Source of the DNA: Pelagimonas varians
GTDB taxonomy: Bacteria > Pseudomonadota > Alphaproteobacteria > Rhodobacterales > Rhodobacteraceae
Reading direction: 5' to 3'
Length of the DNA stretch: 64,000 bases
NCBI RefSeq assembly: GCF_003208435.1
Contig: NZ_QKMF01000007.1
Location: forward strand, 174,893-238,892
How positions within the stretch are numbered: the stretch's first letter is position 1; every line of letters starts with the position of its first letter. Shown here one piece after another: positions 8,701 through 18,047 of the stretch. The translations under genes and the position numbers were made by a program. The notes under the pieces are model-generated. The model saw only the letters and a list, made by a program, of their open reading frames with translations. It had not been told where the DNA came from and ran no database searches.

Positions 8701-10947
8701 TCAGCCTTCAAGCTTGGTCAAATCCGCGACTTGCAAGCAGGTGGTCCGAATACGCGACAGCAGATTCAAACGGTTTCGGCGTACAATCGAGTTGTCCGAA
8801 TTCACCTGAACCGCTTCGAAAAACGCATCAATCGGGGCGCGCAGACCGGCCATGGCTTCCATCGCGGCAGCGTAATCTTCGGACTTCATCGCAGGGGTGA
8901 TTTTGGCATCAGACGCATCCAGCGCAGCAAACAGGGCCTTTTCGCTGTCGTCCTCGGCGAATTTCACATCCGCACCATAGGAATATTCCACCCCGTCCTT
9001 TTCTTCGGCTTGGGACAGGATGTTGTTGGCGCGTTTGAATCCTTGGACAAGGTTCACACCATCATCGGTTTTCAAAAAGGCCGCCAAGGCTTCGGCGCGG
9101 GTGACGAGCAGACGCAAATCATCGCCGCCTTCCATCGCAAGGCAGGCATCAATCACGTCGTGGCGAATGCCTTCGTCGCGCAGATGCACTTTGAGGCGGT
9201 CATGGAAAAAGGCCAGAAGATCCGTCGATAGATCCGGAACCTTATCGCCGACGGTGCGCAAGACAGACCCTTCTTCGGCTTCTGCACCTTCGCCTTTGAC
9301 GAGATCTAAAACAGTCCGCAAAGAAGCCCCGAACACACCGTGATCCGCGATTTCATCAATCAGCGAATCCAATGCTTCCAGATCCCCAGCGTCGGCACCA
9401 TTTTGGATGAACCGTTCGTGGCGCACCAGCTGCGCATCAACGAAACGGTCCAGATGCAAACGTGCGCCATTGGTTAGAACCAGACGGATCACGCCCAGCG
9501 CGGCGCGGCGTAGCGCATAGGGGTCTTTTGATCCGGTCGGCTTTTCGTCGATGGCCCAAAATCCGGTGAGCGTGTCCAGCTTGTCGGCCAGCGCCACAGC
9601 AACAGACACCGGGGCCGAGGGCACATCATCGGATGGCCCAAGCGGCGAATAGTGATCTTGGCAAGCCGCCGCGACAGAGGCGTCGAGGCCAGCCGCTTCG
9701 GCGTAATACCGGCCCATAAGTCCCTGCAGTTCCGGAAATTCATAGACCATTTCCGAAGACAGATCCGCCTTGGCAACACGAGCGGCCTGTTCGGCCAGAT
9801 CGGGATCGGCCCCAACAGCCGGAGCCAACGCACGGGCGAGTTTGGCAATGCGGTCAATACGTTCGGCTTGGCTGCCAAGTTCGCGGTGGAAGGTCACGTT
9901 TGACAAACGGTCTGTCCATGCGGACAGGCCTTCGCGCTGTGCCACCCGCAGATCGTTTTCCCAAAAGAACTTGGCATCCGACAGACGCGCTGCCAGAACC
10001 TTTTGGTTGCCCGCAAGGATGGTGGCGCCCTGATCTTTGGTTTCGATATTCGCCACGGTGACGAATTTTTCGATCCGGCTAGTCTTGGGGTTGCGTACCG
10101 AAAAGAACTTTTGATGTTCCTTCATCGAGGTTTGCAGCACCTCGGGCGGCAGACCAAGGAAATCATCATCGATATCGCCCATCAAAACGACAGGCCATTC
10201 GACCAAACCGGCAACTTCGCGCAGCAGGCCTTTGTCTTCGACAACCTCAAGGCCCAGCGCAAAAGCAGCGTTGGTGGCATCGTGCCAGATCGCATCCGCA
10301 CGTTCCTCCCCCGAAAGCACAACATGAGCGCGCTTTAGCTGGGTGTCGTAATCGTCAAAGGAGGCCACATCGAAGGGTGCGCCGCCCATAAAACGGTGCC
10401 CTTCGGTGGTTTTGCCCGCTTTGATCCCGTCGATGTCCAACGGCACCACTTCCGCACCCGCTTCGTCGCTCAGGATGCAAATAATGCGGTGCAAAGGCCG
10501 GACCCAGCGCAAAGAACCGGATCCCCAACGCATGGATTTCGGCCACGGGAAGTTGCGTATGGTTTTTTCCAGCACTTCCGCTGTGATTTCGGCGGCCGGA
10601 CGGCCCTTGGTTTCCACCGTGGCGTAGTAGAACGCGCCTTTCTTCTCGGTGCGTTCTTCAAGCTGGTCACGTGTGACCCCTGCCCCGCGCATGAATCCCT
10701 CAAGCGCCTTTTCAGGTGCGCCGACTTTGGGGCCGCGGCGTTCTTCGCGCAAGGTCGGCGATTCCGTCAACAACCCATCCAGCGCCAGCGTCAAACGGCG
10801 CGGCGTCGAAAAGGCGCGTGCCCCCGCATAGGTCAGACCGGCCTCGACCAAACCGTCGGTGACCAGCTTTTGAAGGTCCGCCGCCGCTTTGCCTTGCATA
10901 CGGGCGGGGATTTCCTCGGAAAACAGTTCGATCAATAGGTCGGCCAT
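8701..10947 (-). CDS. glyS: Glycyl-tRNA synthetase beta subunit
   Basis: 748 residues, slightly longer than many beta subunits. It begins [17 protein letters not shown], the conserved glyS N-terminus, and carries the HD-like middle region and C-terminal anticodon-binding domain (about residues 590-700). With GlyQ it forms the alpha2beta2 enzyme that charges tRNA-Gly. I chose the ATG at 10947 because GGAG precedes it. Its first base is the last base of the upstream gene's stop codon (TGATG), so translation is likely coupled. It is last in the operon glyQ, membrane protein, glyS. Confidence 0.97.
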   Translation of the reverse strand: MADLLIELFSEEIPARMQGKAAADLQKLVTDGLVEAGLTYAGARAFSTPRRLTLALDGLLTESPTLREERRGPKVGAPEKALEGFMRGAGVTRDQLEERTEKKGAFYYATVETKGRPAAEITAEVLEKTIRNFPWPKSMRWGSGSLRWVRPLHRIICILSDEAGAEVVPLDIDGIKAGKTTEGHRFMGGAPFDVASFDDYDTQLKRAHVVLSGEERADAIWHDATNAAFALGLEVVEDKGLLREVAGLVEWPVVLMGDIDDDFLGLPPEVLQTSMKEHQKFFSVRNPKTSRIEKFVTVANIETKDQGATILAGNQKVLAARLSDAKFFWENDLRVAQREGLSAWTDRLSNVTFHRELGSQAERIDRIAKLARALAPAVGADPDLAEQAARVAKADLSSEMVYEFPELQGLMGRYYAEAAGLDASVAAACQDHYSPLGPSDDVPSAPVSVAVALADKLDTLTGFWAIDEKPTGSKDPYALRRAALGVIRLVLTNGARLHLDRFVDAQLVRHERFIQNGADAGDLEALDSLIDEIADHGVFGASLRTVLDLVKGEGAEAEEGSVLRTVGDKVPDLSTDLLAFFHDRLKVHLRDEGIRHDVIDACLAMEGGDDLRLLVTRAEALAAFLKTDDGVNLVQGFKRANNILSQAEEKDGVEYSYGADVKFAEDDSEKALFAALDASDAKITPAMKSEDYAAAMEAMAGLRAPIDAFFEAVQVNSDNSIVRRNRLNLLSRIRTTCLQVADLTKLEG

Positions 10948-11513
10948 CAGTAGTCTCCGTCTGAGGTAACGTCTGGGGTAACGTCTGGGGTAACTTCTCG
11001 GGGAGGGCAATCTTTGCCCAAGGGCGAGCCATCATAGGCTTTGTCACCGCAGTCGTTGATTTCGTGCCAGACATAGCCGCGGCCGCTGTCTGTGATCGCA
11101 ACCACGCGGTCGATCCCCCATTCAAAATTGCGCTGCCCTGTGAAAACAAAGGCCGTGCCTGCATCAATTTCAGCGCCAATCATCTCGGCATCGAAACAAT
11201 CAAACCAATCGGGGGCATTGCGGGGTGATGCGCCCTCATAGGGCTCATAGGTTTCGGTCAACATAGGAATGGACATCGAAGTTGAGAAACAGCCGCGAAA
11301 CCGGATGGGAGAGCTTTCGGCGTCAATGGCTTTGAAATCTTCATACAGGATCGGCTCAACTGCGCCGGACGCCATGACGGTCAATTCAACGTCATTGCTG
11401 CCGCTGACCTTCACCTCTTCGTAGTAATGGTAGACCTGCATGTAATAAACAAAGCCACCAAAAACCAACGCTATCACAACGATCGCCCCCGCAATAAGCT
11501 TGCCCGCCGTCAC
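10947..11513 (-). CDS. Membrane-anchored protein embedded between glyQ and glyS (DUF6446-like)
   Basis: 188 residues from a GTG start at 11513. GTGA overlaps the glyQ stop and GGAGG lies 9 bases upstream, which decides this start. One N-terminal membrane helix (about residues 5-25) is followed by a periplasmic domain with four Cys (RGCFS, FDCFD, NDCGD, KDCPP). The C-terminus ends in three V-T-[PS]-D repeats. I believe this matches a Rhodobacteraceae family annotated DUF6446, without known function. Tight coupling on both sides fixes its dose to that of the synthetase, but no link to tRNA charging is visible. Confidence 0.82.
   Translation of the reverse strand: MTAGKLIAGAIVVIALVFGGFVYYMQVYHYYEEVKVSGSNDVELTVMASGAVEPILYEDFKAIDAESSPIRFRGCFSTSMSIPMLTETYEPYEGASPRNAPDWFDCFDAEMIGAEIDAGTAFVFTGQRNFEWGIDRVVAITDSGRGYVWHEINDCGDKAYDGSPLGKDCPPREVTPDVTPDVTSDGDY
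10960..10995 (-). repeat. Three 12-base tandem repeats inside the glyQ/glyS spacer gene
   Basis: Three near-identical units (plus strand TCTGRGGTAACK) at 10960-10971, 10972-10983 and 10984-10995. They encode [12 protein letters not shown] at the very C-terminus of the embedded membrane protein. In-frame units like these can vary in number by slippage without breaking the frame. Confidence 0.85.
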
Positions 11514-12439
11514 GCCGCATATCCTCCGGCATCGGTCAGCACAAAGGCATCCGCGCACATTTTGGTCAGCGTCCGGACACGGCCAATATAGGCTTGGCGT
11601 TCGGTGACCGAAATCACACCACGTGCGTCAAGCAGGTTAAAGATGTGGCTGGCCTTGATCGCTTGGTCATAGGCCGGATGGACCATGATGATACGCTTGC
11701 CGGTTTTCGGGTCGTCATGTTCTTGCGCAAGGATATTGGCGCATTCAGCCTCGGCCTCTTCGAAATGGCGCAGCAGGGTGTCGGTATTGGCAACGTCAAA
11801 GTTCCAACGCGAGTATTCCTGTTCGGTCTGCTTGAAGACATCCCCGTAGGTCAGCGGCGACGGAGACTGCGGATCGTTGAACGGCATGTCCATCACGTGA
11901 TCGACACCAAGGATGTAGATCGCCAGACGTTCCAGCCCGTATGTCAGTTCGCCAGAGACTGGCGCACAATCATGGCCCCCTACCTGCTGGAAATAGGTGA
12001 ACTGCGACACTTCCATTCCGTCACACCAGACTTCCCAACCAAGACCCCAAGCGCCCAGTGTCGGGCTTTCCCAGTCATCTTCGACAAAGCGCACGTCGTG
12101 CATCGCCATATCGATGCCGATGGCCTGTAACGACCCTAAATACAGTGCCTGCAAATCGGGCGGGCTGGGTTTGATGATAACCTGATACTGATAGTAGTGC
12201 TGCAACCGGTTGGGGTTTTCGCCATAGCGGCCATCCGTCGGGCGGCGCGACGGCTGCACATAGGCCGCTGTCCATGGATTGGAGCCAAGCGAGCGCAGCG
12301 TGGTGGCGGGGTGGAATGTACCCGCGCCGACTTCCATATCGTAGGGCTGCAAGATCGCACAGCCTTTGGACGCCCAATAGGACTGAAGGCGCAGGATGAT
12401 TTCCTGAAAGCTTTTGGGTTTGGGCAAGGTATCGGCCAT
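11510..12439 (-). CDS. glyQ: Glycyl-tRNA synthetase alpha subunit
   Basis: 309 residues. The class II catalytic core is seen in [40 protein letters not shown] (motif 2) and [20 protein letters not shown] (motif 3). It makes glycyl-adenylate and transfers glycine to tRNA in complex with GlyS. First gene of the operon; a weak GGGGA precedes the ATG. Its stop overlaps the GTG start of the next gene. Confidence 0.97.
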   Translation of the reverse strand: MADTLPKPKSFQEIILRLQSYWASKGCAILQPYDMEVGAGTFHPATTLRSLGSNPWTAAYVQPSRRPTDGRYGENPNRLQHYYQYQVIIKPSPPDLQALYLGSLQAIGIDMAMHDVRFVEDDWESPTLGAWGLGWEVWCDGMEVSQFTYFQQVGGHDCAPVSGELTYGLERLAIYILGVDHVMDMPFNDPQSPSPLTYGDVFKQTEQEYSRWNFDVANTDTLLRHFEEAEAECANILAQEHDDPKTGKRIIMVHPAYDQAIKASHIFNLLDARGVISVTERQAYIGRVRTLTKMCADAFVLTDAGGYAA

Positions 12440-12553
12440 GTCTAATGTCCCCAGGTTAAGTTGCCGTCTGATTAGGCGCGCAAGCGTCCGGGGTCAATGT
12501 GAGTGGGGCACTTTTGACGTGCAACCGGTCAAGCATCTGCTAAGAATACTCGA

Positions 12554-14419
12554 ATGAACAGGACAACGATTGTGACCCAGGGGTCGAACTTGCGAATTAT
12601 TCAAAAACTGATTGGAGGGCTGGTTGCGCTTATGCTGCTGGCTCAGATGGCAACGGCACAAGACGATAGCGTGTTCATTCAGGTCGAGGCACGCACCTCT
12701 CTGAATGGGGCGCAACAAGGTGTTGATGCTTATGCGGCCAAAGTGCCCGATGTAAATGGCTTCTCGCTTGGCGGCGGATGGTACGGTGTGGCCATCGGCC
12801 CTTACAGCCGTCCCGAAGCGCAACGCTTGCTGGTTGATATGCAGCGCCGCGGGTTGATCCCTGCGGATGCCTATATCGAAGTGCCCCGCGCCTATGGCCG
12901 ACAGTTTTGGCCGGTCGGTGCGCAAGTGCTGGACACCTTGAACCCGCGCCCGGTTCCAGAAATTGCAGCGCCGGAAATTGCCCAACCTGATGTTTCGGCA
13001 CCGGTCCCCGCCCCCCTACCTGAACCCGCACCAGCGCAGGTGGCCGAAGCCGTGCCTGCGCCAGCCCCCGAACCCGAGCCCGAGCCCGAAGAACTGGACG
13101 AAACGCCGCGTCAGGCCCGCGCCAGCGAAGCGGCCCTCACCCGCGACCAGCGCAAAGACCTGCAAATAGCGTTGAAATGGGCCGGTGTGTATACATCCGG
13201 AATCGACGGGGCCTTTGGCCGCGGAACCCGCAGCGCTATGGCCGATTGGCAAGCGCAAAACGGATTTGACACCACGGGTATTTTGACAACCCGCCAGCGT
13301 GCCGCGTTGTTTGATCAATATAACGCCATTCTTGATGGCATGGGTATGGCCAACTATTTTGACCCGCGCACGGGTATCGCTTTGCAATTGCCACTTGGAG
13401 CGCTGGAATTCGACCGCTACGAGGCTCCGTTTGCCTTGTTCAAAGCCAAAGGCGATCCAGACATTCAGGTCTTGCTGATCAGCCAGCCCGGTGACCGCAA
13501 AACCATGAACGGCCTGTATGAAATCATGCAGACTTTGGAAATTGTCCCCCTTGATGGGACGCGAAAACGCGACAGCAACGGGTTTTTGCTCACCGGCGAA
13601 AACGCCCGCATCGTAAGCCACACCGAAGTCGGGCTGAGCCGCAATGAAATCAAAGGCTTTACCCTGATTTGGCCCGCTGGCGACGAAGAACGCCGCAGCC
13701 GCGTCTTGGCGCTGATGCAAGACAGCTGGGAACGTATTGATGGCGTGTTGGACCCGAGGGCTGTGACGGACAATGGTCAGGCCGTTGATCTTGTGTCCGG
13801 TCTCAAAGTGCGCAAACCCCGCGCAATTGCTTCGGGCTTTTTTGTTGACAACACCGGCGCTGTTCTGACCAGCGCTGCCACCGTCGCGGGATGCTCACGC
13901 GTGACCTTGGACGGTGTGTTCGAAGCCAAGGTGATCTCTCAAGACGATGCATTGGGCATTGCCGTCTTGCGCCCCGAACAATCCTTGTCACCGCGCAGCG
14001 TGGCTGCATTTCGGTCAGACACACCGCGCCTTCAATCCGAAGTCGCCGTTGCAGGCTATAGTTTTGGCGGCCGTCTGAGCGCACCGACCTTGACCTTTGG
14101 CACGCTCCAAGACCTGCAGGGCCTCAACGGAGAGACCAATATCGCCCGCCTCAGCCTTGCGGCCTTGCCCGGTGATGCCGGAGGCCCGGTCTTTGACGGT
14201 GGAGGTTTGGTCTTGGGTATGATGCAAGATCGGTCCGACGCGGGAACGCGCCGCCTGCCAGAAGATGTCAGCTTTGTCGCGAAAACAGCGGATGTCTTGA
14301 CCTTCTTGCGCGCCGCGGGTGTTCGGACACAGTCCGGCGGCGGCGCAAGCATCATGGCACCGGAAGATCTGACAGCCCTTGCTGCGGATACCACGGTCTT
14401 GGTCAGCTGCTGGGAATAG
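12554..14419 (+). CDS. Exported SPOR / peptidoglycan-binding / trypsin-like protein with lost catalytic residues
   Basis: 621 residues. An N-terminal signal segment (about 20-36, ending ATA) is followed by a SPOR-like region (40-125: FIQVEARTSL through GVAIGPYSRPEAQR), a Pro/Glu-rich linker (135-185), a peptidoglycan-binding type 1 domain (195-255: GIDGAFGRGTRSAM), a region of unknown type, and a C-terminal trypsin-like fold (about 425-585). The usual catalytic His position reads T-S-A-A-T-V (Thr443) and the usual Gly-Asp-Ser-Gly-Gly-Pro reads GDAGGPV (Ala542); only the Asp (464/465) remains. It is therefore probably a non-catalytic, wall-associated binding protein. Single gene, terminator after it. 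Confidence 0.85.
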   Translation: MNRTTIVTQGSNLRIIQKLIGGLVALMLLAQMATAQDDSVFIQVEARTSLNGAQQGVDAYAAKVPDVNGFSLGGGWYGVAIGPYSRPEAQRLLVDMQRRGLIPADAYIEVPRAYGRQFWPVGAQVLDTLNPRPVPEIAAPEIAQPDVSAPVPAPLPEPAPAQVAEAVPAPAPEPEPEPEELDETPRQARASEAALTRDQRKDLQIALKWAGVYTSGIDGAFGRGTRSAMADWQAQNGFDTTGILTTRQRAALFDQYNAILDGMGMANYFDPRTGIALQLPLGALEFDRYEAPFALFKAKGDPDIQVLLISQPGDRKTMNGLYEIMQTLEIVPLDGTRKRDSNGFLLTGENARIVSHTEVGLSRNEIKGFTLIWPAGDEERRSRVLALMQDSWERIDGVLDPRAVTDNGQAVDLVSGLKVRKPRAIASGFFVDNTGAVLTSAATVAGCSRVTLDGVFEAKVISQDDALGIAVLRPEQSLSPRSVAAFRSDTPRLQSEVAVAGYSFGGRLSAPTLTFGTLQDLQGLNGETNIARLSLAALPGDAGGPVFDGGGLVLGMMQDRSDAGTRRLPEDVSFVAKTADVLTFLRAAGVRTQSGGGASIMAPEDLTALAADTTVLVSCWE

Positions 14420-14441
14420 CCTGCCACGGACATCGTGTTTC

Positions 14442-14471
14442 AAAGGGCGGCTATATCAGGTCGCCCTTTTT
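14442..14471 (+). terminator. Intrinsic terminator after the pseudo-protease gene
   Basis: AAAGGGCG (14442-14449) pairs with CGCCCTTT (14462-14469), with a 12-base loop and a short run of T after it. Confidence 0.8.
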
Positions 14472-14506
14472 CATTCCCTTACGGCTGACAGATCCACCTG
14501 CGGGTC

Positions 14507-14514
14507 TTTGCAAA
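14507..14514. promoter_or_regulatory. TTTGCAAA octamer upstream of the PPDK-like gene
   Basis: Perfect TTTGCAAA about 110-140 bases before the PPDK-like start. The same octamer recurs in the propionyl-CoA gene control regions and before pyc in this window, so it may be a site for the ScfR/PccR-type regulator encoded at 45666. A single copy here is weak evidence. Confidence 0.35.
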
Positions 14515-14645
14515 TTTTTAGGGGTTATCGTTGATGTTTCAGTGACCAAGATCGATCTACAAGTGAGGCAGATTTTCCATTATAGTTAATCTCGCTTGCC
14601 AGACGGTTTTGCAACCGTATGCTGCGGGCAAACAAAGGTGCCGCA

Positions 14646-17195
14646 GTGCAGAAACCCGATAGCCACAACCCTGATGTGACGCTGATCACTCAAACCTCAC
14701 CGATGGCCACGCCAACCCACGGTGGGCGGGCCAAGTGTTTGCAGCGTTTGGTGCGGCTCAATCTACCTGTTCCGCGCACGGTTTCGCTGTCGTTTGACAT
14801 GGTCCACCGGATTGCCAGCGGTGACATGCCAGATATGGATGCGCTGGTCTCGGCCTTTCCCGACGGGGCGTTGCTTTGCGTGCGCCCCTCTTCCGAAGAC
14901 CCTGATTGGGGCGGACCCGGCGCGATCTTGAATATCGGTATGAACGATGACCGCTACGCCGAAATGTCCAAGACACACGGACCAGAAGCCGCTGGCGAAT
15001 TATACTTACGCTTTGTCCAGAGTTTTGCCATTCACGTGGCGCGGCTCGACCCGGATATGTTCGAAGATCTGGAAGACTGCAGCGCTGAAGGTCTGGCGAT
15101 CGCCTTGCGCACCTACGAGGACGAGGCAGAAGAACCTTTCCCCCAATCCCCCGCCGAACAATTGACCCAAGTCTTGCGATCAATGGCCCGCGCATGGGAA
15201 GGCACCTCTGCCCGTTTGTTACGTCAGGCTAAGGGGGCACCGCTTGATGCCGGTCTCGGGCTTGTGGTTCAGGAAATGGCATTGGGCTTGGGTCAGGGCG
15301 AATGCGGGTCCGGTGTTTTGCAACTGGTCAACTCGACCAGTGGCCAACCGCAGGTCACGGGCCGCTACCTCAGCCAAAGCCAAGGCCGCGAAGCCTTACT
15401 CCAAAACACCGAAAGCCTGTATTTGGTGCGTGATCCGCGCGGCCCCTCGTTGGAAGAGGCAGAGCCAGAGATTTTCGCCAAGCTCAAGGCGCATGCTGAA
15501 TTGATGCGCAAAAGATTGCGGGCAGAAATGCAGATCGAATTCACGCTGGTCGGCGGCGAAGTGCATATTCTGGATGGTGTACGTGTTCAGCGCTCTGCCC
15601 GTGCAGCGGTTCGGATCGCGGTGCGGCTGGCTACAGACAACATCATATCGCGTCAAGAAGCGGTGATGCGGATTGAGCCGCGCGCCATTTCCGAGTTGCT
15701 GCACAGACAAGTTGCACCTGACGCACCGCGCGATGTCATTGGTGTCGGCATCGCGGCCTCTCCCGGTGCGGCGACCGGTCGAATCGTGTTTTCCGCAGCT
15801 GAAGCGCAGGCCAGCCACGCCCGCAATGAGCCGTGCATTCTGGTGCGCCGCGAAACGTCTCCCGAAGATATTCGCGGGATGCACGCTGCCGCAGGCGTTT
15901 TGACCGAACGCGGCGGCATGACCAGCCACGCGGCTGTTATCGGCCGCGGATTAGGAACGCCATGTGTGGTTGGTGCGGCCCGGATAAAACTGGACCAACA
16001 GCGCAACACAATCACATCCCAATCCGGTAAAAAATTCCGCGCAGGTGATATAATCACCTTGGATGGCACCCTTGGTCAAATCCTGGCCGGCGCTCCGGAC
16101 ACCGTAGAAGCATCGCTGGATGACGCCTTTCAAACACTGATGGCTTGGGCTGACGATGAACGTGACATTTCGATTCGCGCTAACGCCGACACGCCTGCTG
16201 ATGCCGCGACTGCCCGCAACTTTGCGGCGCAGGGCATTGGCCTGTGCCGCACTGAACATATGTTTTTCGAAGCGGATCGTATCACGCCCATGCGCGAAAT
16301 GATTTTCGCCGACACGCCCGAAGATCGACAAGCTGCATTGGCGGTTTTACTCCCAATGCAACGTGCTGATTTTTCGGAACTTTTCCGTATCATGGAAGGT
16401 CTACCGGTGGTTATCCGCCTGTTTGATCCGCCATTACACGAATTCTTGCCTACAGATCGCGCCGGTGTGCGGGATTTGGCCGAAGCGTTGAACCTACCTG
16501 TGTCCGATGTGACACGCCGGGTTGAGGCCATGGGCGAATACAATCCGATGTTGGGCCTGCGCGGCGTGCGCTTGGGAATCACCTTGCCCGAAATCTATGA
16601 CATGCAGGCCCGCGCGATCTTTGAAGCGACGCTGGATACCTCGGCAGAAGGTGATCCGGTTGTCCCCGAAATCATGCTGCCTTTGGTGTCGGCGAAGCGT
16701 GAGGTTGAACTGGTTCGCGGCCGTATTGATGCCGTGGCTGCCGCTGTGCGCGCCGAGCGGGGGAAAGATTTCACCTATCGCCTCGGGGTCATGGTGGAAA
16801 CGCCGCGCGCCTGTCTGCGTGCTGGTGACATTGTCCCGCACTCTCATTTTTTATCATTTGGTACAAATGACTTGACGCAGATGACCTATGGTTTGTCACG
16901 CGACGACGCCGGGCGTTTCATGTCAGACTACGTGCAACAAGGCGTGTTTTCCGAAGACCCGTTTCATGTTCTCGACATCGAGGGCGTCGGTGAATTACTG
17001 GCCATCGGCGCGGAGCGTGCCCGCATGGTTCAACGAGATGTGACATTGTCGATCTGCGGCGAACACGGTGGCAATCCGGCTTCGATTGCCTTTTGCCGCG
17101 CCGTCGGTATGGATTACGTCAGCTGCTCACCTTTCCGGGTGCCCGTCGCAAGATTGGCCGCAGCACAATTAGCGATCGCCGACAAGATAGGCTGA
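14646..17195 (+). CDS. PPDK-like phosphotransferase with eroded ATP-binding domain
   Basis: About 849 residues from a GTG at 14646 with AAAGG 7 bases before it; an ATG at 14619 without a Shine-Dalgarno is the alternative. The C-terminal two thirds are clearly pyruvate phosphate dikinase. The swivelling phosphohistidine domain has GGMTSHAAVIGR (His about residue 427). The PEP/pyruvate barrel has GLCRTEHMFF, RLFDPPLHEFLP, NPMLGLRGVRLG, FGTNDLTQMTYGLSRDD and the catalytic Cys in CGEHGGNP (about 803). In the N-terminal ATP-grasp part the usual GGKGANL reads GGRAKCL, the S-G-A after the conserved Arg reads P-S-S, and the usual LQTR region lacks Gln. It may not use ATP; the role is uncertain. Confidence 0.85.
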   Translation: MQKPDSHNPDVTLITQTSPMATPTHGGRAKCLQRLVRLNLPVPRTVSLSFDMVHRIASGDMPDMDALVSAFPDGALLCVRPSSEDPDWGGPGAILNIGMNDDRYAEMSKTHGPEAAGELYLRFVQSFAIHVARLDPDMFEDLEDCSAEGLAIALRTYEDEAEEPFPQSPAEQLTQVLRSMARAWEGTSARLLRQAKGAPLDAGLGLVVQEMALGLGQGECGSGVLQLVNSTSGQPQVTGRYLSQSQGREALLQNTESLYLVRDPRGPSLEEAEPEIFAKLKAHAELMRKRLRAEMQIEFTLVGGEVHILDGVRVQRSARAAVRIAVRLATDNIISRQEAVMRIEPRAISELLHRQVAPDAPRDVIGVGIAASPGAATGRIVFSAAEAQASHARNEPCILVRRETSPEDIRGMHAAAGVLTERGGMTSHAAVIGRGLGTPCVVGAARIKLDQQRNTITSQSGKKFRAGDIITLDGTLGQILAGAPDTVEASLDDAFQTLMAWADDERDISIRANADTPADAATARNFAAQGIGLCRTEHMFFEADRITPMREMIFADTPEDRQAALAVLLPMQRADFSELFRIMEGLPVVIRLFDPPLHEFLPTDRAGVRDLAEALNLPVSDVTRRVEAMGEYNPMLGLRGVRLGITLPEIYDMQARAIFEATLDTSAEGDPVVPEIMLPLVSAKREVELVRGRIDAVAAAVRAERGKDFTYRLGVMVETPRACLRAGDIVPHSHFLSFGTNDLTQMTYGLSRDDAGRFMSDYVQQGVFSEDPFHVLDIEGVGELLAIGAERARMVQRDVTLSICGEHGGNPASIAFCRAVGMDYVSCSPFRVPVARLAAAQLAIADKIG

Positions 17196-17320
17196 TTGCG
17201 CCAAACGCAACCGCTAAATGTGGCCGTCTTTACGCAATTTAAGGAATTTTGTATGTAACGCGAGTTCGTGTCCCGGAATCTTGGGTCGAATCGCACATTA
17301 ATAACAACCGAGTTGATCCC

Positions 17321-17947
17321 ATGATCAGAGCCTTCAGCCTTGCGGCCGCCATGATTTTCGCCACGCTTCCAGCGTCGGCGGACAGCACTCATATCAAAAC
17401 CCAGCGCTTGATGTCGCTTGAGCAACGTGCCCTTGTTGGTGCCGGTGCCGGTCATCTCAAAAAGCTGGTCACTGTTGTACCGGCCTCTGTCACAACGGGC
17501 GGCGGATCCCCAATACACTACGACAAAAACTGGCTGCTGAGCCAGCCACGCGCCAGTGGTGGACAAGACTGGCAATGCCTGTCCGAAGCCTTGTATTTCG
17601 AAGCCCGCGGGGAAACCGTGAAGGGACAGTTTGCGGTGGCCGAAGTGATCTTGAACCGAGTGGACAGCAAACGCTTCCCCGGCTCTGTATGCTCGGTTAT
17701 CAATCAGGGGACAGGCCGCAAACATGCTTGCCAGTTCAGCTATACCTGTGACGGTCGCCCCGAAGATATCGGCAACAAGGCCGCTTGGGACCGTGTCAGC
17801 AAAGTCGCCAAACTGATGCTTGATGGCGGATCACGGCCATTGACCAAAGGGGCCACCTATTATCACACCACCTCGGTCAGCCCAAAATGGTCTCGTAAGT
17901 TCGACAAAACAGCCAAGATTGGCGTACATCTGTTCTACAAACCTTAA
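17321..17947 (+). CDS. Exported cell wall hydrolase, SleB/Hydrolase_2 family
   Basis: 208 residues from the ATG at 17321: signal peptide (about 1-20, ending PASA), a spacer, then the SleB-like domain with CLSEALYFEARGE (catalytic Glu of the EARGE motif), AVAEVILNRVDS and a C-terminal THYYH-like TYYHTT. These enzymes cut peptidoglycan, probably as lytic transglycosylases. Four Cys around the domain suggest disulfides, which fits a periplasmic location. No strong Shine-Dalgarno is seen, so the start rests on the signal peptide. Confidence 0.88.
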   Translation: MIRAFSLAAAMIFATLPASADSTHIKTQRLMSLEQRALVGAGAGHLKKLVTVVPASVTTGGGSPIHYDKNWLLSQPRASGGQDWQCLSEALYFEARGETVKGQFAVAEVILNRVDSKRFPGSVCSVINQGTGRKHACQFSYTCDGRPEDIGNKAAWDRVSKVAKLMLDGGSRPLTKGATYYHTTSVSPKWSRKFDKTAKIGVHLFYKP

Positions 17948-18047
17948 ATTTGTCGCAGATCTGGACAAGGGTGCCGCCTGAGACGGTTTTCATTGCCCGC
18001 CCTTGCGCGTATACGGCCACCGTCTGACGCCAATGGAGCCCCGTGAC

